Shown here: piece by piece, positions 8,027-16,846 of the stretch
Layout: every line of letters starts with the position of its first letter
Position numbering within the stretch: the first letter of the stretch is position 1
DNA from: UBA3478 sp049596955
Lineage (GTDB): Bacteria; Bacteroidota; Bacteroidia; Flavobacteriales; Flavobacteriaceae
NCBI GenBank assembly: GCA_049596955.1
Contig: JBMYMD010000002.1
Location: 62,001-126,000 of the forward strand
Direction: 5' to 3'
DNA: 64,000 nucleotides
Position numbers and translations under genes: made by a program
Notes under the pieces: generated by a model
Seen by the model: only the letters and a program-made list of their open reading frames with translations
Told to the model about the DNA's origin: nothing
Databases searched by the model: none

Positions 8027-8476
8027 ATGAATTACATTATCGAACCGACCTTTAGGTCAGGCTGTTCAGTTTCTACATCCTTAGATTTGCTTGGAGATAA
8101 ATGGTCTCTTCTTATCATAAGAGATATTTTTATGCATAGAAATACGTTTAGCCAATTTCTAAAAGACAGCCCTGAAGGAATTGCGACCAACATTCTTACA
8201 GATCGTTTAAAAAAACTAAGAGCCTTTGGAGTGATTGATTTCATTCAAAAATCAGCGGACAAAAAAATTAAAAGTTTTTACTTAACACAAAAAGGTATCG
8301 ATTTGTTCCCTGTTCTTCACAGTTTTCACAATTGGTCGACCAAACATGTAGCGTTCGAACAACACGATGTAGTCAAAAAAACACTCAAGTCCAATAAAGG
8401 AAAAACAGATGCTGAGATTATTCAGTCAGCTCAAGAAGAGTATATGTCTTACAGAAAAGAGGAATTTGGATTTTAA
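8027..8476 (+). CDS. HxlR-family winged-helix transcriptional regulator
   Basis: 149 residues from the ATG at 8027. A GTG three codons upstream (8018) is in frame, but it sits inside an inverted repeat next to the predicted transcription start. The sequence CSVSTSLDLLGDKWSLLIIRDI is the hallmark N terminus of HxlR regulators, followed by LTDRLKKLRAFGVI (recognition helix) and the wing. C-terminal residues 95-149 are a dimerisation helix and tail. These proteins often sense electrophiles or redox state; a nearby nitroreductase (9515) would fit but is separated by a convergent gene. Confidence 0.9.
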   Translation: MNYIIEPTFRSGCSVSTSLDLLGDKWSLLIIRDIFMHRNTFSQFLKDSPEGIATNILTDRLKKLRAFGVIDFIQKSADKKIKSFYLTQKGIDLFPVLHSFHNWSTKHVAFEQHDVVKKTLKSNKGKTDAEIIQSAQEEYMSYRKEEFGF

Positions 8477-8481
8477 TGCTG

Positions 8482-9378
8482 TTAATTAGAAACTTCGCTT
8501 TGTACGAATTTGAAGTAAAATAAAAGAATCAAGTAACCAAATAGGCTTCCTGCCAAAATAAAGGCGACATTGAGAACACCTGTGGCACTAAACGAAATTC
8601 GCATAAGTATTGTCGCAATAATGAATCCCGTATTTCTCAAGAGCTTGAAATTCTCCTGTGTAATTCCGTAGGAGAAAAGCAATACCAGAACATCAGCCAA
8701 AATCAATAAGGTAAAAAAGTCCTTGTAAAAAATAGAGTTCAAATTATTACTCATTCCAGGAATCAAATGCGCTTTAGTGAACGAATAATTGATGAAATCC
8801 ACTAAATGTACACAGCTTACAACAACAATAATCAATAATAAGACTACTGATAATTTCTTCTTATATCCTTTAAAAATAAAGTCTCTTTCTTCTTCGAACA
8901 GTGTCCTAGAAAGGGCATTTAGTTTTAGATGAATTCGAGAGAATAATAAAACAATTGCCAATAATAGCAATACAGCTAAAATATCAATTCCCAAATTGAA
9001 AAGCTCCTCGTTCGTTTCTATAGCCTGCTCGAAGTCTATCTTTGTTATATCTCCAAAAATTCTGCGGATTAATACAAGCGCAATAATCTCGTATTGCTTT
9101 AAGAGCGAAGTAGTGAATGACCGCGGTATAAAAAAGATTAGAAGGTAAATCTCATACACTAAAATAAAAGAAAATGGAGTGTAAATCGCGTTAATCGGAT
9201 TCCCAAAATAATCCTCGTTTAAAGCGCTAAACACTTCAATATTATAAAGTAATACAAGTAAGAGATGGATAAAAAATCCAGCAATAGAGAGAATTAAAAT
9301 TACTTTTTCAAATTTCTTTCTGACTTGCTTAGAAAAAAACAACTCAAAATAATCTCTCTGACTGAATACGGAACTCAT
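8482..9378 (-). CDS. Uncharacterised polytopic membrane protein
   Basis: 298 residues with about seven hydrophobic segments and short charged loops rich in Lys/Arg on one side. A motif IPRSFTTSLLKQYEIIALVLIRR in the third segment region faintly recalls charged transmembrane helices of ion-channel-like proteins, but no pore signature is visible. It converges on the HxlR gene with only 5 bases between the stops. Function unknown. Confidence 0.75.
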   Translation of the reverse strand: MSSVFSQRDYFELFFSKQVRKKFEKVILILSIAGFFIHLLLVLLYNIEVFSALNEDYFGNPINAIYTPFSFILVYEIYLLIFFIPRSFTTSLLKQYEIIALVLIRRIFGDITKIDFEQAIETNEELFNLGIDILAVLLLLAIVLLFSRIHLKLNALSRTLFEEERDFIFKGYKKKLSVVLLLIIVVVSCVHLVDFINYSFTKAHLIPGMSNNLNSIFYKDFFTLLILADVLVLLFSYGITQENFKLLRNTGFIIATILMRISFSATGVLNVAFILAGSLFGYLILLFYFKFVQSEVSN

Positions 9379-9502
9379 AGCTATGGCTTGCGAAGAAAAT
9401 TTTTGTTTAAAGTTAATGATAAATATTTAAACAAAATTTAAACCAATGATTATCAAAAATTTAGGAAGCTCATAGAATTACAATTCATTTTACAGGGGAT
9501 TG

Positions 9503-9510
9503 TATTTTTG
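9503..9510 (+). promoter_or_regulatory. -7 element just before the nitroreductase ATG
   Basis: TATTTTTG fits TAnnTTTG, and the ATG follows after only 4 bases (9515). No TTG lies at the usual distance. If used, the transcript would be leaderless. Confidence 0.35.
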
Positions 9511-9514
9511 TTGC

Positions 9515-10246
9515 ATGCAAAAACCACTAACCGTAAGCGAGGCAATAGCCTTTAGAAGATCTGTTCGAAATTATACGGACGAAGCACTAGACGACAAACT
9601 TGTCAAAAAATGTATCGAAAACGCTACCCTAGCTCCTAACAGCAGTAATATGCAATTATGGGAATTCATTCACGTCAAAAACACCAAACTCAAAGATCTT
9701 TTAAATACAGCTTGTTTCAAACAACAAGCTTCCAGAACTGCTGAGCGCTTTGTGGTTGTTGTAGTAAGACGGGATTTATGGAAAAAAAGAGCAAAGGCCA
9801 ATGCTGAATTTATAGCACAAAATAAGGCAGAAACAGAATCTCAAATTCGAAGAAAAAAGTTTGCACTACGCTATTATCAAAAACTAATGCCCACCATTTA
9901 TGGATTTGACAATCTAGGTCTACTGAGCAGTATCAAAAAAATATCCACTTGGGTAAGCGGAATCTTTAGACCCATATACAGGCAAGTCTCCATAAGTGAT
10001 ATGCGTATAGTCACGCATAAAAGTGCGGGCTTAGCAGCGCAAAATTTTATGCTTTCTATGGCAGAGTTAGAATACGACACCTGTCCAATGGAAGGTTTTG
10101 ATTCCAAATTGGTTAAAAAGGCCTTAAATCTTCCAAAAAAAGCAGAAATCAATATGATTTTAGCTTGCGGAAAAAGAAGCGAAACAGGCATTTACGGCAA
10201 ACGATTTAGAGTTCCTTTCAAAGAAGTCTACAGCGAGCGCTTTTAA
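9515..10246 (+). CDS. Nitroreductase-family protein
   Basis: 243 residues from the ATG at 9515 (an in-frame TTG at 9500 would add five unlikely residues). N-terminal AIAFRRSVRNYTDEAL is the FMN-binding signature of the family, followed by NATLAPNSSNMQLWEF. The C-terminal third (GLAAQNFMLSMAELEYDTCPMEGFD) is the second conserved block. A central insertion of about 60 basic and aromatic residues (KKRAKANAEF...IFRPIYRQVS) is longer than in the smallest family members. It would be a flavin-dependent NAD(P)H reductase acting on quinones, nitro compounds or similar; substrate not predictable. Confidence 0.88.
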   Translation: MQKPLTVSEAIAFRRSVRNYTDEALDDKLVKKCIENATLAPNSSNMQLWEFIHVKNTKLKDLLNTACFKQQASRTAERFVVVVVRRDLWKKRAKANAEFIAQNKAETESQIRRKKFALRYYQKLMPTIYGFDNLGLLSSIKKISTWVSGIFRPIYRQVSISDMRIVTHKSAGLAAQNFMLSMAELEYDTCPMEGFDSKLVKKALNLPKKAEINMILACGKRSETGIYGKRFRVPFKEVYSERF

Positions 10247-10258
10247 ACGAAAGATTAT

Positions 10259-10843
10259 TTAATCGGCATCAAAAGTAATTTCAGCCACTAATTCGTAGAA
10301 CGCACTCCATAAAATCTCTTTAGACTCAGAATTAACACAACTTGATTCGTTAGGCATGACTTTTATCGAATACAACATTGTATCTTTTTCAATCGTTTCA
10401 GAAGGTGCTTGTTTAGAAGTTTCATCTGTGGCCAATTCTTCGAAGGAATAAGTGTTGGCTGTAAAAGCATCAATCTTATCTAAGAGAAGCTTTGCTCTTT
10501 TCTGATCAATACGTCCAAACTCGTCTCTGATGAGTGCCCCTAGTTCTAACAGCAATTTGTTAGAGGCTACAGAAGTGTTTTGAATAGAAAAATTGGGATT
10601 AGCATAGGTATAACGACCCTCTTTGACTATGATAGGTGCATTGTATCCTAAAATATCAGAACGCATTACACGAATATCATCTCGGATTGTTCGTTCAGAA
10701 ACCATTTTATAGACACCTCTGTGTTCAGCCAAGGCTTCAGAGCAAGCGAGCTGTAATTTATCTATGGAATAATAAATCGCTCCTCCTTGCAAAAGAGTGT
10801 CTATGGTCTTGTAGCGAATTAAGGCGTTTAGATTCGTTGGCAT
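10259..10843 (-). CDS. HTH regulator related to WYL proteins but lacking the WYL domain
   Basis: 194 residues from the ATG at 10843. The N-terminal 90 residues (NALIRYKTIDTLLQ, SERTIRDDIRVMRSDILGYNAPI) match the DNA-binding part of Bacteroidota WYL regulators. The rest (about 95-194) is short and acidic and has no WYL sensor domain; full-length relatives are usually over 300 residues. An upstream in-frame ATG (10939) would add a hydrophobic segment, but it runs into the divergent VWA gene, so I prefer the inner start. A 16-bp palindrome lies 5 bases upstream. Confidence 0.7.
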   Translation of the reverse strand: MPTNLNALIRYKTIDTLLQGGAIYYSIDKLQLACSEALAEHRGVYKMVSERTIRDDIRVMRSDILGYNAPIIVKEGRYTYANPNFSIQNTSVASNKLLLELGALIRDEFGRIDQKRAKLLLDKIDAFTANTYSFEELATDETSKQAPSETIEKDTMLYSIKVMPNESSCVNSESKEILWSAFYELVAEITFDAD

Positions 10844-10847
10844 TTTA

Positions 10848-10863
10848 TTTTGCAATTGCAAAA
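10848..10863. promoter_or_regulatory. 16-bp palindrome before the WYL-less regulator
   Basis: TTTTGCAATTGCAAAA is perfectly self-complementary and begins 5 bases upstream of the regulator ATG, in the 67-base region shared with the divergent VWA gene. Probably an autoregulatory operator. Confidence 0.5.
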
Positions 10864-10910
10864 AGACTGCATAAAAGGCAATCATATTTGTTATACAAAA
10901 TACAATAATT

Positions 10911-11450
10911 ATGAAAGAAATTGCCCTTCTACTAGACAAATCAGGCTCTATGACTAATCTTCAAAAAACGACGGTAAAAGCAGTAAACAATTTTATCTGC
11001 GAGCAAAAATCAATTCATCCCAAACAACGTTTATCGCTGATACAATTTAACGAAAAACCAAGTTGGACTTATGAGTATCAAAAACTAAAAGATATTCCAG
11101 GCCTTGAGCATAAAGATTACCAACCCTCAGGACTGACTGCGATTTACGACACCTTGGGAGATGTGATAAAAAAGTACGAAAATAACAATACAGAAGTGAC
11201 CATTGCCCTACTCACAGATGGATATGAAAATGCAAGCCAAAAATTTACAGCGAAGAACATTCGCAAAAAAATAAAACAACTCGAAAAGGACAAAAAATGG
11301 AAATTCATCTATCTAGGTGCTGACGCATCTACATTTCTCGATGCTGAAATTCTAGGTATTTCTAAACAAAATACTATTCAAATAGAAGCCTCCGAAAAAG
11401 GTATTCCTATCGCTTTTTCATTAATACAAAAAAAGATAAGTGAGGTTTAG
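10911..11450 (+). CDS. von Willebrand factor A (VWA) domain protein
   Basis: 179 residues, essentially one VWA domain without signal peptide. The MIDAS motif DKSGS is at residues 9-13, a conserved Thr follows in QPSGLTAIYD, and LLTDGYENAS supplies the last Asp. It is predicted to bind a divalent ion and a protein partner in the cytoplasm. It is divergent from the truncated WYL-type regulator, with 67 bases between the starts, so the two may be a functional pair. Partner unknown. Confidence 0.85.
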   Translation: MKEIALLLDKSGSMTNLQKTTVKAVNNFICEQKSIHPKQRLSLIQFNEKPSWTYEYQKLKDIPGLEHKDYQPSGLTAIYDTLGDVIKKYENNNTEVTIALLTDGYENASQKFTAKNIRKKIKQLEKDKKWKFIYLGADASTFLDAEILGISKQNTIQIEASEKGIPIAFSLIQKKISEV

Positions 11451-11527
11451 CCATTGTATTCTTTAAATTCACAACTTAAATTTTAATTTTTACTAGCCTT
11501 TCCCTTATCATTGTAAAAAATTAATTC

Positions 11528-13651
11528 ATGCGCAATCTAACAGGCTTACTGATTCTAATCTTATTGTTGTCTTGTGAAAAGGATACCGAAAACCCTGATA
11601 CCACATTTTTTTCTGTACAGGTAAACTCTGGTGAGGGAGGAAGCGTCTCTGTTTCTTCAGGAAATTATCCGGAAGGCAGTTCCTTGAGCATACAAGCTGT
11701 TCCTTTGGCTGACTACAATTTTAGCAGTTGGAGTGGAAGCCTAAGCAGTACAGCAAACCCTCTAGAAGTAACCCTTACACAAAACTTGCAACTCCAAGCT
11801 AATTTTGTCAAAAAACAATTTGAATTAAATGTTAGTGTGACCGGAGAGGGAAGCGTAGATCAAAAACTCATAAATAGCGGAAAATCATACGAAATAGGTT
11901 CACAAGTTGAACTGAGCGCTACCCCGGCTTCAGGGTGGGAGTTTGAACAATGGACCGGTGCAATAGAATCTAGTGAAAATCCAGTAACGATTGATTTAAC
12001 AGAAGCCAAAGAAATCACCGCTATTTTTATTCGCAAACAATACAACCTCAACTTAACAATTACAGGTGAGGGAACAGTAAACGAACAAGTAATCAGTCAG
12101 CCTTCGCAATACGATTTTGAAACTGAAGTAAGACTTACTGCCGTAGCTGCAGCTGATTGGGAATTCGAATCATGGACTGGGGATATAAACAGCGGTGAAA
12201 ACCCAATCGAAATATCTTTCGACAAGGAGTACCAACTCAGTGCTAACTTTCAACTTAAAGACAGCGATTTAGATGGTGTTCCTGATCGAGACGACTCCTG
12301 TCCAAATACATCCGCAGGAACACAGGTGAATCAAGATGGGTGTCCCATTCAAAGTGATGTGCCTCTTGTAGCCGCACCTACACCAATTCACGATGCATCT
12401 GAGGTCATCTCAATATTTAGCAACCACTACAATAACGTTACTGTGGACACTTTCAAAACAGACTGGTCTCAGTCAAATTTTGAATTTGTCAACATCGCAA
12501 ACGATCAAACACTGCGTTATTTCAACTTAAATTATGTCGGAATTGAAACGGTCAATCAACAAATCAATGCCAATTCAAAAACACACATACATTTTGATTA
12601 TTGGACTGCTGATGCAAACTCGATTCGGTTTAAACTAGTGGACTTTGGTGCAAACGGAGTGTACAATGGGGTGGGAAATGCAGATGATACCGAACACGAA
12701 ATCGCAATAGAGAACACAACTAAAAATAATTGGCAAAGTATTGACCTCTCCTTAGACGATTTTAGCGGTTTAGCCTCCAGAAAAAATCTTGCTCAATACA
12801 TCCTTGTAGCCCAACCTTCAGGTACTAGCACTGTATATTTAGATAACATCTACTTCTATGGAGATAACGGCAATGGCGATGGTGGAGGTGACGGCGGCGG
12901 AGATCCCAATTTAGAACTCATTTGGAGCGATGAATTCGACTATCAAGGCAGACCAGATAATAGTAAATGGCATCACCAAACCTTTGCCCCTAATGGTGGT
13001 AGTTGGTTTAATGGAGAACTCCAGCATTATGTAGATAAAGAAAACACCACTTATGTAAGTAATGGAACCTTGAAAATCATTGCTAGAAAGGAAACATACA
13101 CTACACAAAACACTACTAAGGAGTACACGTCTGCGCGTCTTAACTCAAAATTTGACTTTAAATACGGACGCATAGATGTACGCGCGAAGTTACCTTCTGG
13201 AGCTGGAACCTGGCCAGCTATCTGGACCTTAGGGTCTAATATCAATGAGGCAGGAAATTATTTTGGTGACTCTAGAGGTAGTGTAGGTTGGCCAGCATGC
13301 GGAGAAATCGACATCATGGAACAAAACGGATGGGACAAAACCCGTTCCTATGGTTATTTCCATTGGGCTAATACCCAAACAGGAGAATATCAAACTCAAG
13401 GAACAACCACCTTTATCGCTGATAGCGCTTCTGAATTTCACCTTTACTCTTTAATATGGGATGAAACTAAAATGCAGATATTGTTAGACAATCAAGTTTT
13501 TATAGAATTACCAAATGAGGTAAGTAACCCGTTCGACAATCCACATTACCTCTTGCTAAACATAGCAATTGGTGGTAACTTAGGAGGTGAAGTTCCTGCG
13601 AATTTCCCTAACCAAGTAATGGAAGTCGACTATGTCAGAATCTATCAATAA
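11528..13651 (+). CDS. Multidomain GH16 beta-glucanase lipoprotein (laminarinase type)
   Basis: 707 residues. Lipobox LLLSC (C16) is followed by EKD, resembling the surface-export signal of flavobacterial lipoproteins. Order: three InlB-B-like repeats of about 72 residues (26-241, each with a FxxWxG motif); a thrombospondin type-3 calcium repeat (about 243-272); a beta-sandwich that looks carbohydrate-binding (about 280-440); a Gly/Asp linker; and a GH16 catalytic domain (about 460-707). The catalytic motif is E593-I-D595-I-M-E598. GH16 enzymes of this type cut beta-1,3(1,4)-glucans such as laminarin. The last 20 bases overlap the next lipoprotein gene. Confidence 0.93.
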   Translation: MRNLTGLLILILLLSCEKDTENPDTTFFSVQVNSGEGGSVSVSSGNYPEGSSLSIQAVPLADYNFSSWSGSLSSTANPLEVTLTQNLQLQANFVKKQFELNVSVTGEGSVDQKLINSGKSYEIGSQVELSATPASGWEFEQWTGAIESSENPVTIDLTEAKEITAIFIRKQYNLNLTITGEGTVNEQVISQPSQYDFETEVRLTAVAAADWEFESWTGDINSGENPIEISFDKEYQLSANFQLKDSDLDGVPDRDDSCPNTSAGTQVNQDGCPIQSDVPLVAAPTPIHDASEVISIFSNHYNNVTVDTFKTDWSQSNFEFVNIANDQTLRYFNLNYVGIETVNQQINANSKTHIHFDYWTADANSIRFKLVDFGANGVYNGVGNADDTEHEIAIENTTKNNWQSIDLSLDDFSGLASRKNLAQYILVAQPSGTSTVYLDNIYFYGDNGNGDGGGDGGGDPNLELIWSDEFDYQGRPDNSKWHHQTFAPNGGSWFNGELQHYVDKENTTYVSNGTLKIIARKETYTTQNTTKEYTSARLNSKFDFKYGRIDVRAKLPSGAGTWPAIWTLGSNINEAGNYFGDSRGSVGWPACGEIDIMEQNGWDKTRSYGYFHWANTQTGEYQTQGTTTFIADSASEFHLYSLIWDETKMQILLDNQVFIELPNEVSNPFDNPHYLLLNIAIGGNLGGEVPANFPNQVMEVDYVRIYQ

Positions 13652-14474
13652 ACAATTCAAGCTATATGGCCTCGGTATAATCCTAAGCCTATTTTTCTCT
13701 TGTACCACTACTAAAGAAAGTACGTCTAGATTTGATGTGCACAAAGATCTTCTTTTAGCACATTACGATTGCAAGACTGATGTTGATGATTTGCATTCAA
13801 TGGCAGCTTTTAGGAGTTTACTCTCTTTATCCGCATTTAAAGATTTGAATTTTCATGTAGTTACGGGAGCTTATGGTACACAAGAAGGTTTGTATGTGCC
13901 TCCTGAAAGCTTACTTAACAAGGCGTTTCAAACATGGTCAGATGCACATACCGATTTTGACAAGGCATTAAACGAAACCTATACCAAGGCTTTAGCCACT
14001 CTTCAAAATAAGGGTAGCATCTGGATTGCTGAGGCTGGTCAATCAGATTTCTCAGCAGCCTTAGTAGAATTGATTCGAAATAAACATCCAGAAATAGATA
14101 CTAAAAACTCGATTCATATTGTACAACATTCGGATTGGAATGAAGAAGTTACCTCTGAAAAAGCGCGTAATTATGTTCATCAGCACACAAGCTATCATAA
14201 AATACCAGATGGAAATGCCCTTGATAACGGTAGTCCTGGCTTTAGATCTGATCAAAAAATAGCATTGGATTTATTTCTAAATGAGGAGCTAGAAGAAATT
14301 TGGTCTGAAGCTATAGATTTAGGCAACACCTATAATGGTGTTGACGGCAGGTATTACAATGAATCGATTGCTAAAGGAGGTCTCGATTTTTCAGACACTT
14401 CAGAAATATGCTACATATTAAATCTTGCTGAAATAAAAGACAGTATTTCTTTCTTTGAGTATCTCAGCAATTAG
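13632..14474 (+). CDS. Nucleoside-hydrolase-like lipoprotein
   Basis: 280 residues. Lipobox LFFSC (C24). The mature N terminus has HYDCKTDVDDLHSM, close to the DxDxxxDD calcium-binding start of the nucleoside hydrolase/DUF1593 fold. Later segments (IWIAEAGQSDFSAALVELIR, NSIHIVQHSDWNE) fit that fold. It overlaps the GH16 gene by 20 bases and should be cotranslated with it. DUF1593 proteins accompany polysaccharide hydrolases, so it may act on a glycan-linked product rather than on nucleosides. Substrate uncertain. It overlaps the convergent next gene by 4 bases. Confidence 0.75.
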   Translation: MSESINKQFKLYGLGIILSLFFSCTTTKESTSRFDVHKDLLLAHYDCKTDVDDLHSMAAFRSLLSLSAFKDLNFHVVTGAYGTQEGLYVPPESLLNKAFQTWSDAHTDFDKALNETYTKALATLQNKGSIWIAEAGQSDFSAALVELIRNKHPEIDTKNSIHIVQHSDWNEEVTSEKARNYVHQHTSYHKIPDGNALDNGSPGFRSDQKIALDLFLNEELEEIWSEAIDLGNTYNGVDGRYYNESIAKGGLDFSDTSEICYILNLAEIKDSISFFEYLSN

Positions 14475-15457
14475 CTTCGCTCAAGTTTTCGTTCTACGTG
14501 AACTGCTTTCTCTTCTTTTTCAAAGGATTGAATGGCGGTAATCAAAGCAGCATTAGCCCAATCGTAAAAAGGAGCATTGAACTTAAGTTCTTTTGTTTCA
14601 AAATGGAAGGTTTCTTTGTCAATTACCCTTACTAAAGCGCTGTACTCGTACGAATATTTTGCCTTGGCATCTTTGTCTGCCAATACTTCCACTACTGCAG
14701 TTTTTATTTCAGATTCCTTCACCTCTAAAAAATGAAACAACTGCGTTTTAAAATTTAAGAGTTTTGGAGTGTAAGGCTCCTCAAGTGAAAAATCTGCCGC
14801 ATAAATTGCAATCAAGCCTCTTAGAAGGTCTAATTTTTGGACTGAGGATAGTATCCTAAGTCGTTGTTTCAAGTTTTGTGTAATTTCTAAAAAGGATTGA
14901 TTTCCCACAAAGTGATGAGCTTTAAAAATATTATTCTTTAACTCGTAAGGAATCAAGTCTTCGAAGAAATGTAGAGGCTTTTGATCTAAAACATCCGGGT
15001 AGGCCAAGACTAATAAGCAGCCTATTCCAAAATTCAGTTCACTTTTTTCATTTGTTTTTTTTTGGGAAATTGAATTTCTTAAAATACGCTCAACATCTGC
15101 ATAAGTATAATCTGAAGCTTTGGCCACTCGCAGCAAACGACTGACTGTTTTGTTATCTAAGTTTTTTTTGTAGGCAATCTTTGCTAAGTGAACTAAAAAT
15201 GTCTCCTTTTCATTATCAGAAAAATAAGAAACACTTCTTTGAAAATGTTGGAAAAGAAAAAGTTCAAAATCTTCTTGTCTACTAATTTGAGTGTAAAGAT
15301 TTAAGTATTTTACCTTAACCCAATGTCCAATTAAGGGGTCTTCTTTAATAAAATCTAAGGACTTCGTATCTGTCTTTTTAAAATCGATAAGGTATAAAGC
15401 ACTTAGAAGCAACACCTCCCTAGGCAGGTATGTTTTTTGTTTGTAAGTCGAAGTCAT
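14471..15457 (-). CDS. Uncharacterised helical protein
   Basis: 328 residues, no signal peptide, mostly alpha-helical with many Lys/Glu and Leu. The segment LLRGLIAIYAADFSLEEPYTPKL faintly recalls TerB-like domains (an ADG..EE pattern), but the match is too weak to name. It overlaps the stop of the convergent nucleoside-hydrolase-like gene by 4 bases. I do not recognise the family. Confidence 0.7.
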   Translation of the reverse strand: MTSTYKQKTYLPREVLLLSALYLIDFKKTDTKSLDFIKEDPLIGHWVKVKYLNLYTQISRQEDFELFLFQHFQRSVSYFSDNEKETFLVHLAKIAYKKNLDNKTVSRLLRVAKASDYTYADVERILRNSISQKKTNEKSELNFGIGCLLVLAYPDVLDQKPLHFFEDLIPYELKNNIFKAHHFVGNQSFLEITQNLKQRLRILSSVQKLDLLRGLIAIYAADFSLEEPYTPKLLNFKTQLFHFLEVKESEIKTAVVEVLADKDAKAKYSYEYSALVRVIDKETFHFETKELKFNAPFYDWANAALITAIQSFEKEEKAVHVERKLERS

Positions 15458-15544
15458 TTCCCAAATCTTTAATGAGTAAACGTCAAATCAATCGAATTAG
15501 TACTGTATATTTCAATAATTTTACGCTGAAACAACCTAGAACTA

Positions 15545-16216
15545 ATGATTTTATCTTTTGCACATAACAAGAACAAAGTCGTACTTCTATGTATTGGAAT
15601 TCTCGCTTTAACGGCGATTATTTTTGAAAGTTACAACACCCTTATTTACGGAATCAGCAAAGGCTTGACTACTACTCTCGTTATTTTAATGGCCGTGAAG
15701 AATAGTTCCTGTCTACTAAATAAAATTATTGTAGCAGGCTTGCTATTTTGTTTGTTTGGGGATCTCTTGCTCTTAAATCAAGACTACTTTGTCTTTGGCC
15801 TAATTTCCTTTTTTTTGGCACATGCCCTTTTTTTAATTGGATTGTTGCGGCACTACAATAGCAAACAAAAACTTTGGATTTACTTCATATTTTGGAGTGT
15901 AGGAGCAATAATATTCTACGGCTTATACCCAAATTTAAAAGCGTTGACCTATCCTGTATTGGCCTATGTATTTATCATATCGAGCATGAGTGCTCAAGCC
16001 GCACGAGCCTATATACTCAACAGAAATAATAAGACTGCACTGCTTTTTGCAGGCGCCTTATTTTTTATGCTGTCTGATACTGTTTTGGCCTATTCTAAAT
16101 TCGTACACACTTATAAATTTTCTTCAGTTCTAATACTTTCAACCTATTGGATTGCGATAAGTCTTATCGGACTTTCAAACTCCTACTTAAACCAACCGTA
16201 TGAAAACCAATCTTAA
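15545..16216 (+). CDS. YhhN-family membrane protein (lysoplasmalogenase-like)
   Basis: 223 residues with about eight transmembrane segments. Conserved family pieces are visible: KGLTTTLVIL, LFCLFGDLLLL, FGLISFFLAHALF and GALFFMLSDTVLA. The acidic residues in the GD and SD motifs are the proposed catalytic residues in YhhN/TMEM86 proteins, which hydrolyse the vinyl-ether bond of lysoplasmalogens. Bacterial substrates are rarely proven. The gene ends inside the next coding region (17-base overlap). Confidence 0.85.
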   Translation: MILSFAHNKNKVVLLCIGILALTAIIFESYNTLIYGISKGLTTTLVILMAVKNSSCLLNKIIVAGLLFCLFGDLLLLNQDYFVFGLISFFLAHALFLIGLLRHYNSKQKLWIYFIFWSVGAIIFYGLYPNLKALTYPVLAYVFIISSMSAQAARAYILNRNNKTALLFAGALFFMLSDTVLAYSKFVHTYKFSSVLILSTYWIAISLIGLSNSYLNQPYENQS

Positions 16217-16814
16217 ACTTTTTTTCAGCTCATTCTGCATCCTTTTTTTAACGTCTTGTATAAACGAAGACAGTTATAAATTACAAGCAGAGAACGAACT
16301 TAAAACGGCCATGAATCAATGGAATAAAACCGCGGTATCATCATACCAATTCATCGAACGCAGTTCTGGCTTTATTGGGGTATTTGAAGTAAAACACCTT
16401 GTAGATACTCAAGGAGCCGTCGTCGATGATTACGGATGTATAACAAGTGATTTGAATTGTGATTATTACGGTTCAGAATATGTACCTGAGCCAAAAACAA
16501 TAACTGATGTCTACGCTTTACTCTCAAGAGCTATTAATGAAGCTGATTACTTTCAAATTCAATATGATTTTAACTATGGCTATCCCAAATTTTTAAGCGT
16601 TGATTGGGATGAGAATGCTGTTGATGACGAAATGGGTTACGATTGGTTATTTTCATTTGAAGGGATGAATTGCATATCAGAATACGATCAAGCTTTAATC
16701 GCCTGTCCTGAAATTTACGATCCAGTTTGTGGTTGCGATTTAGTGACCTACGGAAATACTTGTGAAGCAAGAGCAAATGGCGTAAGATATTTTGAAAAAG
16801 GAGCCTGCCCATAA
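16200..16814 (+). CDS. Lipoprotein with DUF6174-like part and Kazal-type domain
   Basis: 204 residues. Lipobox LTSC (C20). Residues 25-150 resemble DUF6174 (SYQFIERSSGF, then TITDVYALLSRAI and YPKFLSVDWDENAVDDEMGY). The last 45 residues contain six cysteines in the Kazal pattern (C..CPEIYDPVCGC, VTYGNTCEA, KGAC). Kazal domains inhibit serine proteases, so this may protect the cell surface from proteases. The disulphides require export, which agrees with the lipobox. The ATG lies 17 bases inside the YhhN gene, indicating coupled translation. Confidence 0.85.
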   Translation: MKTNLKLFFSSFCILFLTSCINEDSYKLQAENELKTAMNQWNKTAVSSYQFIERSSGFIGVFEVKHLVDTQGAVVDDYGCITSDLNCDYYGSEYVPEPKTITDVYALLSRAINEADYFQIQYDFNYGYPKFLSVDWDENAVDDEMGYDWLFSFEGMNCISEYDQALIACPEIYDPVCGCDLVTYGNTCEARANGVRYFEKGACP

Positions 16815-16846
16815 AAAAACGGGTGATTGAAAAATCAATACACCCG
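16813..16846 (-). terminator. Intrinsic terminator (minus strand) downstream of the amidohydrolase
   Basis: CGGGTG (16820-16825) and CACCCG (16841-16846), extended by ATTGA/TCAAT with one bulged base, form a strong hairpin. On the minus strand it is followed by seven T. It would end transcripts of the amidohydrolase operon and leave a 3' untranslated region of about 165 bases. A second hairpin, CTAGGATT-TTTC-AATCCTAG (16875-16894), lies in that region without a T run. Confidence 0.7.

Noticed and set aside
10844..10939. Longer start of the WYL-type regulator, adding a hydrophobic N-terminal segment
   Set aside because: It would run through the palindrome and into the divergent VWA gene; the inner ATG matches family N termini.
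12911..13441. Three minus-strand open frames inside the GH16 gene
   Set aside because: They are shadows of a gene with clear domain evidence on the plus strand.
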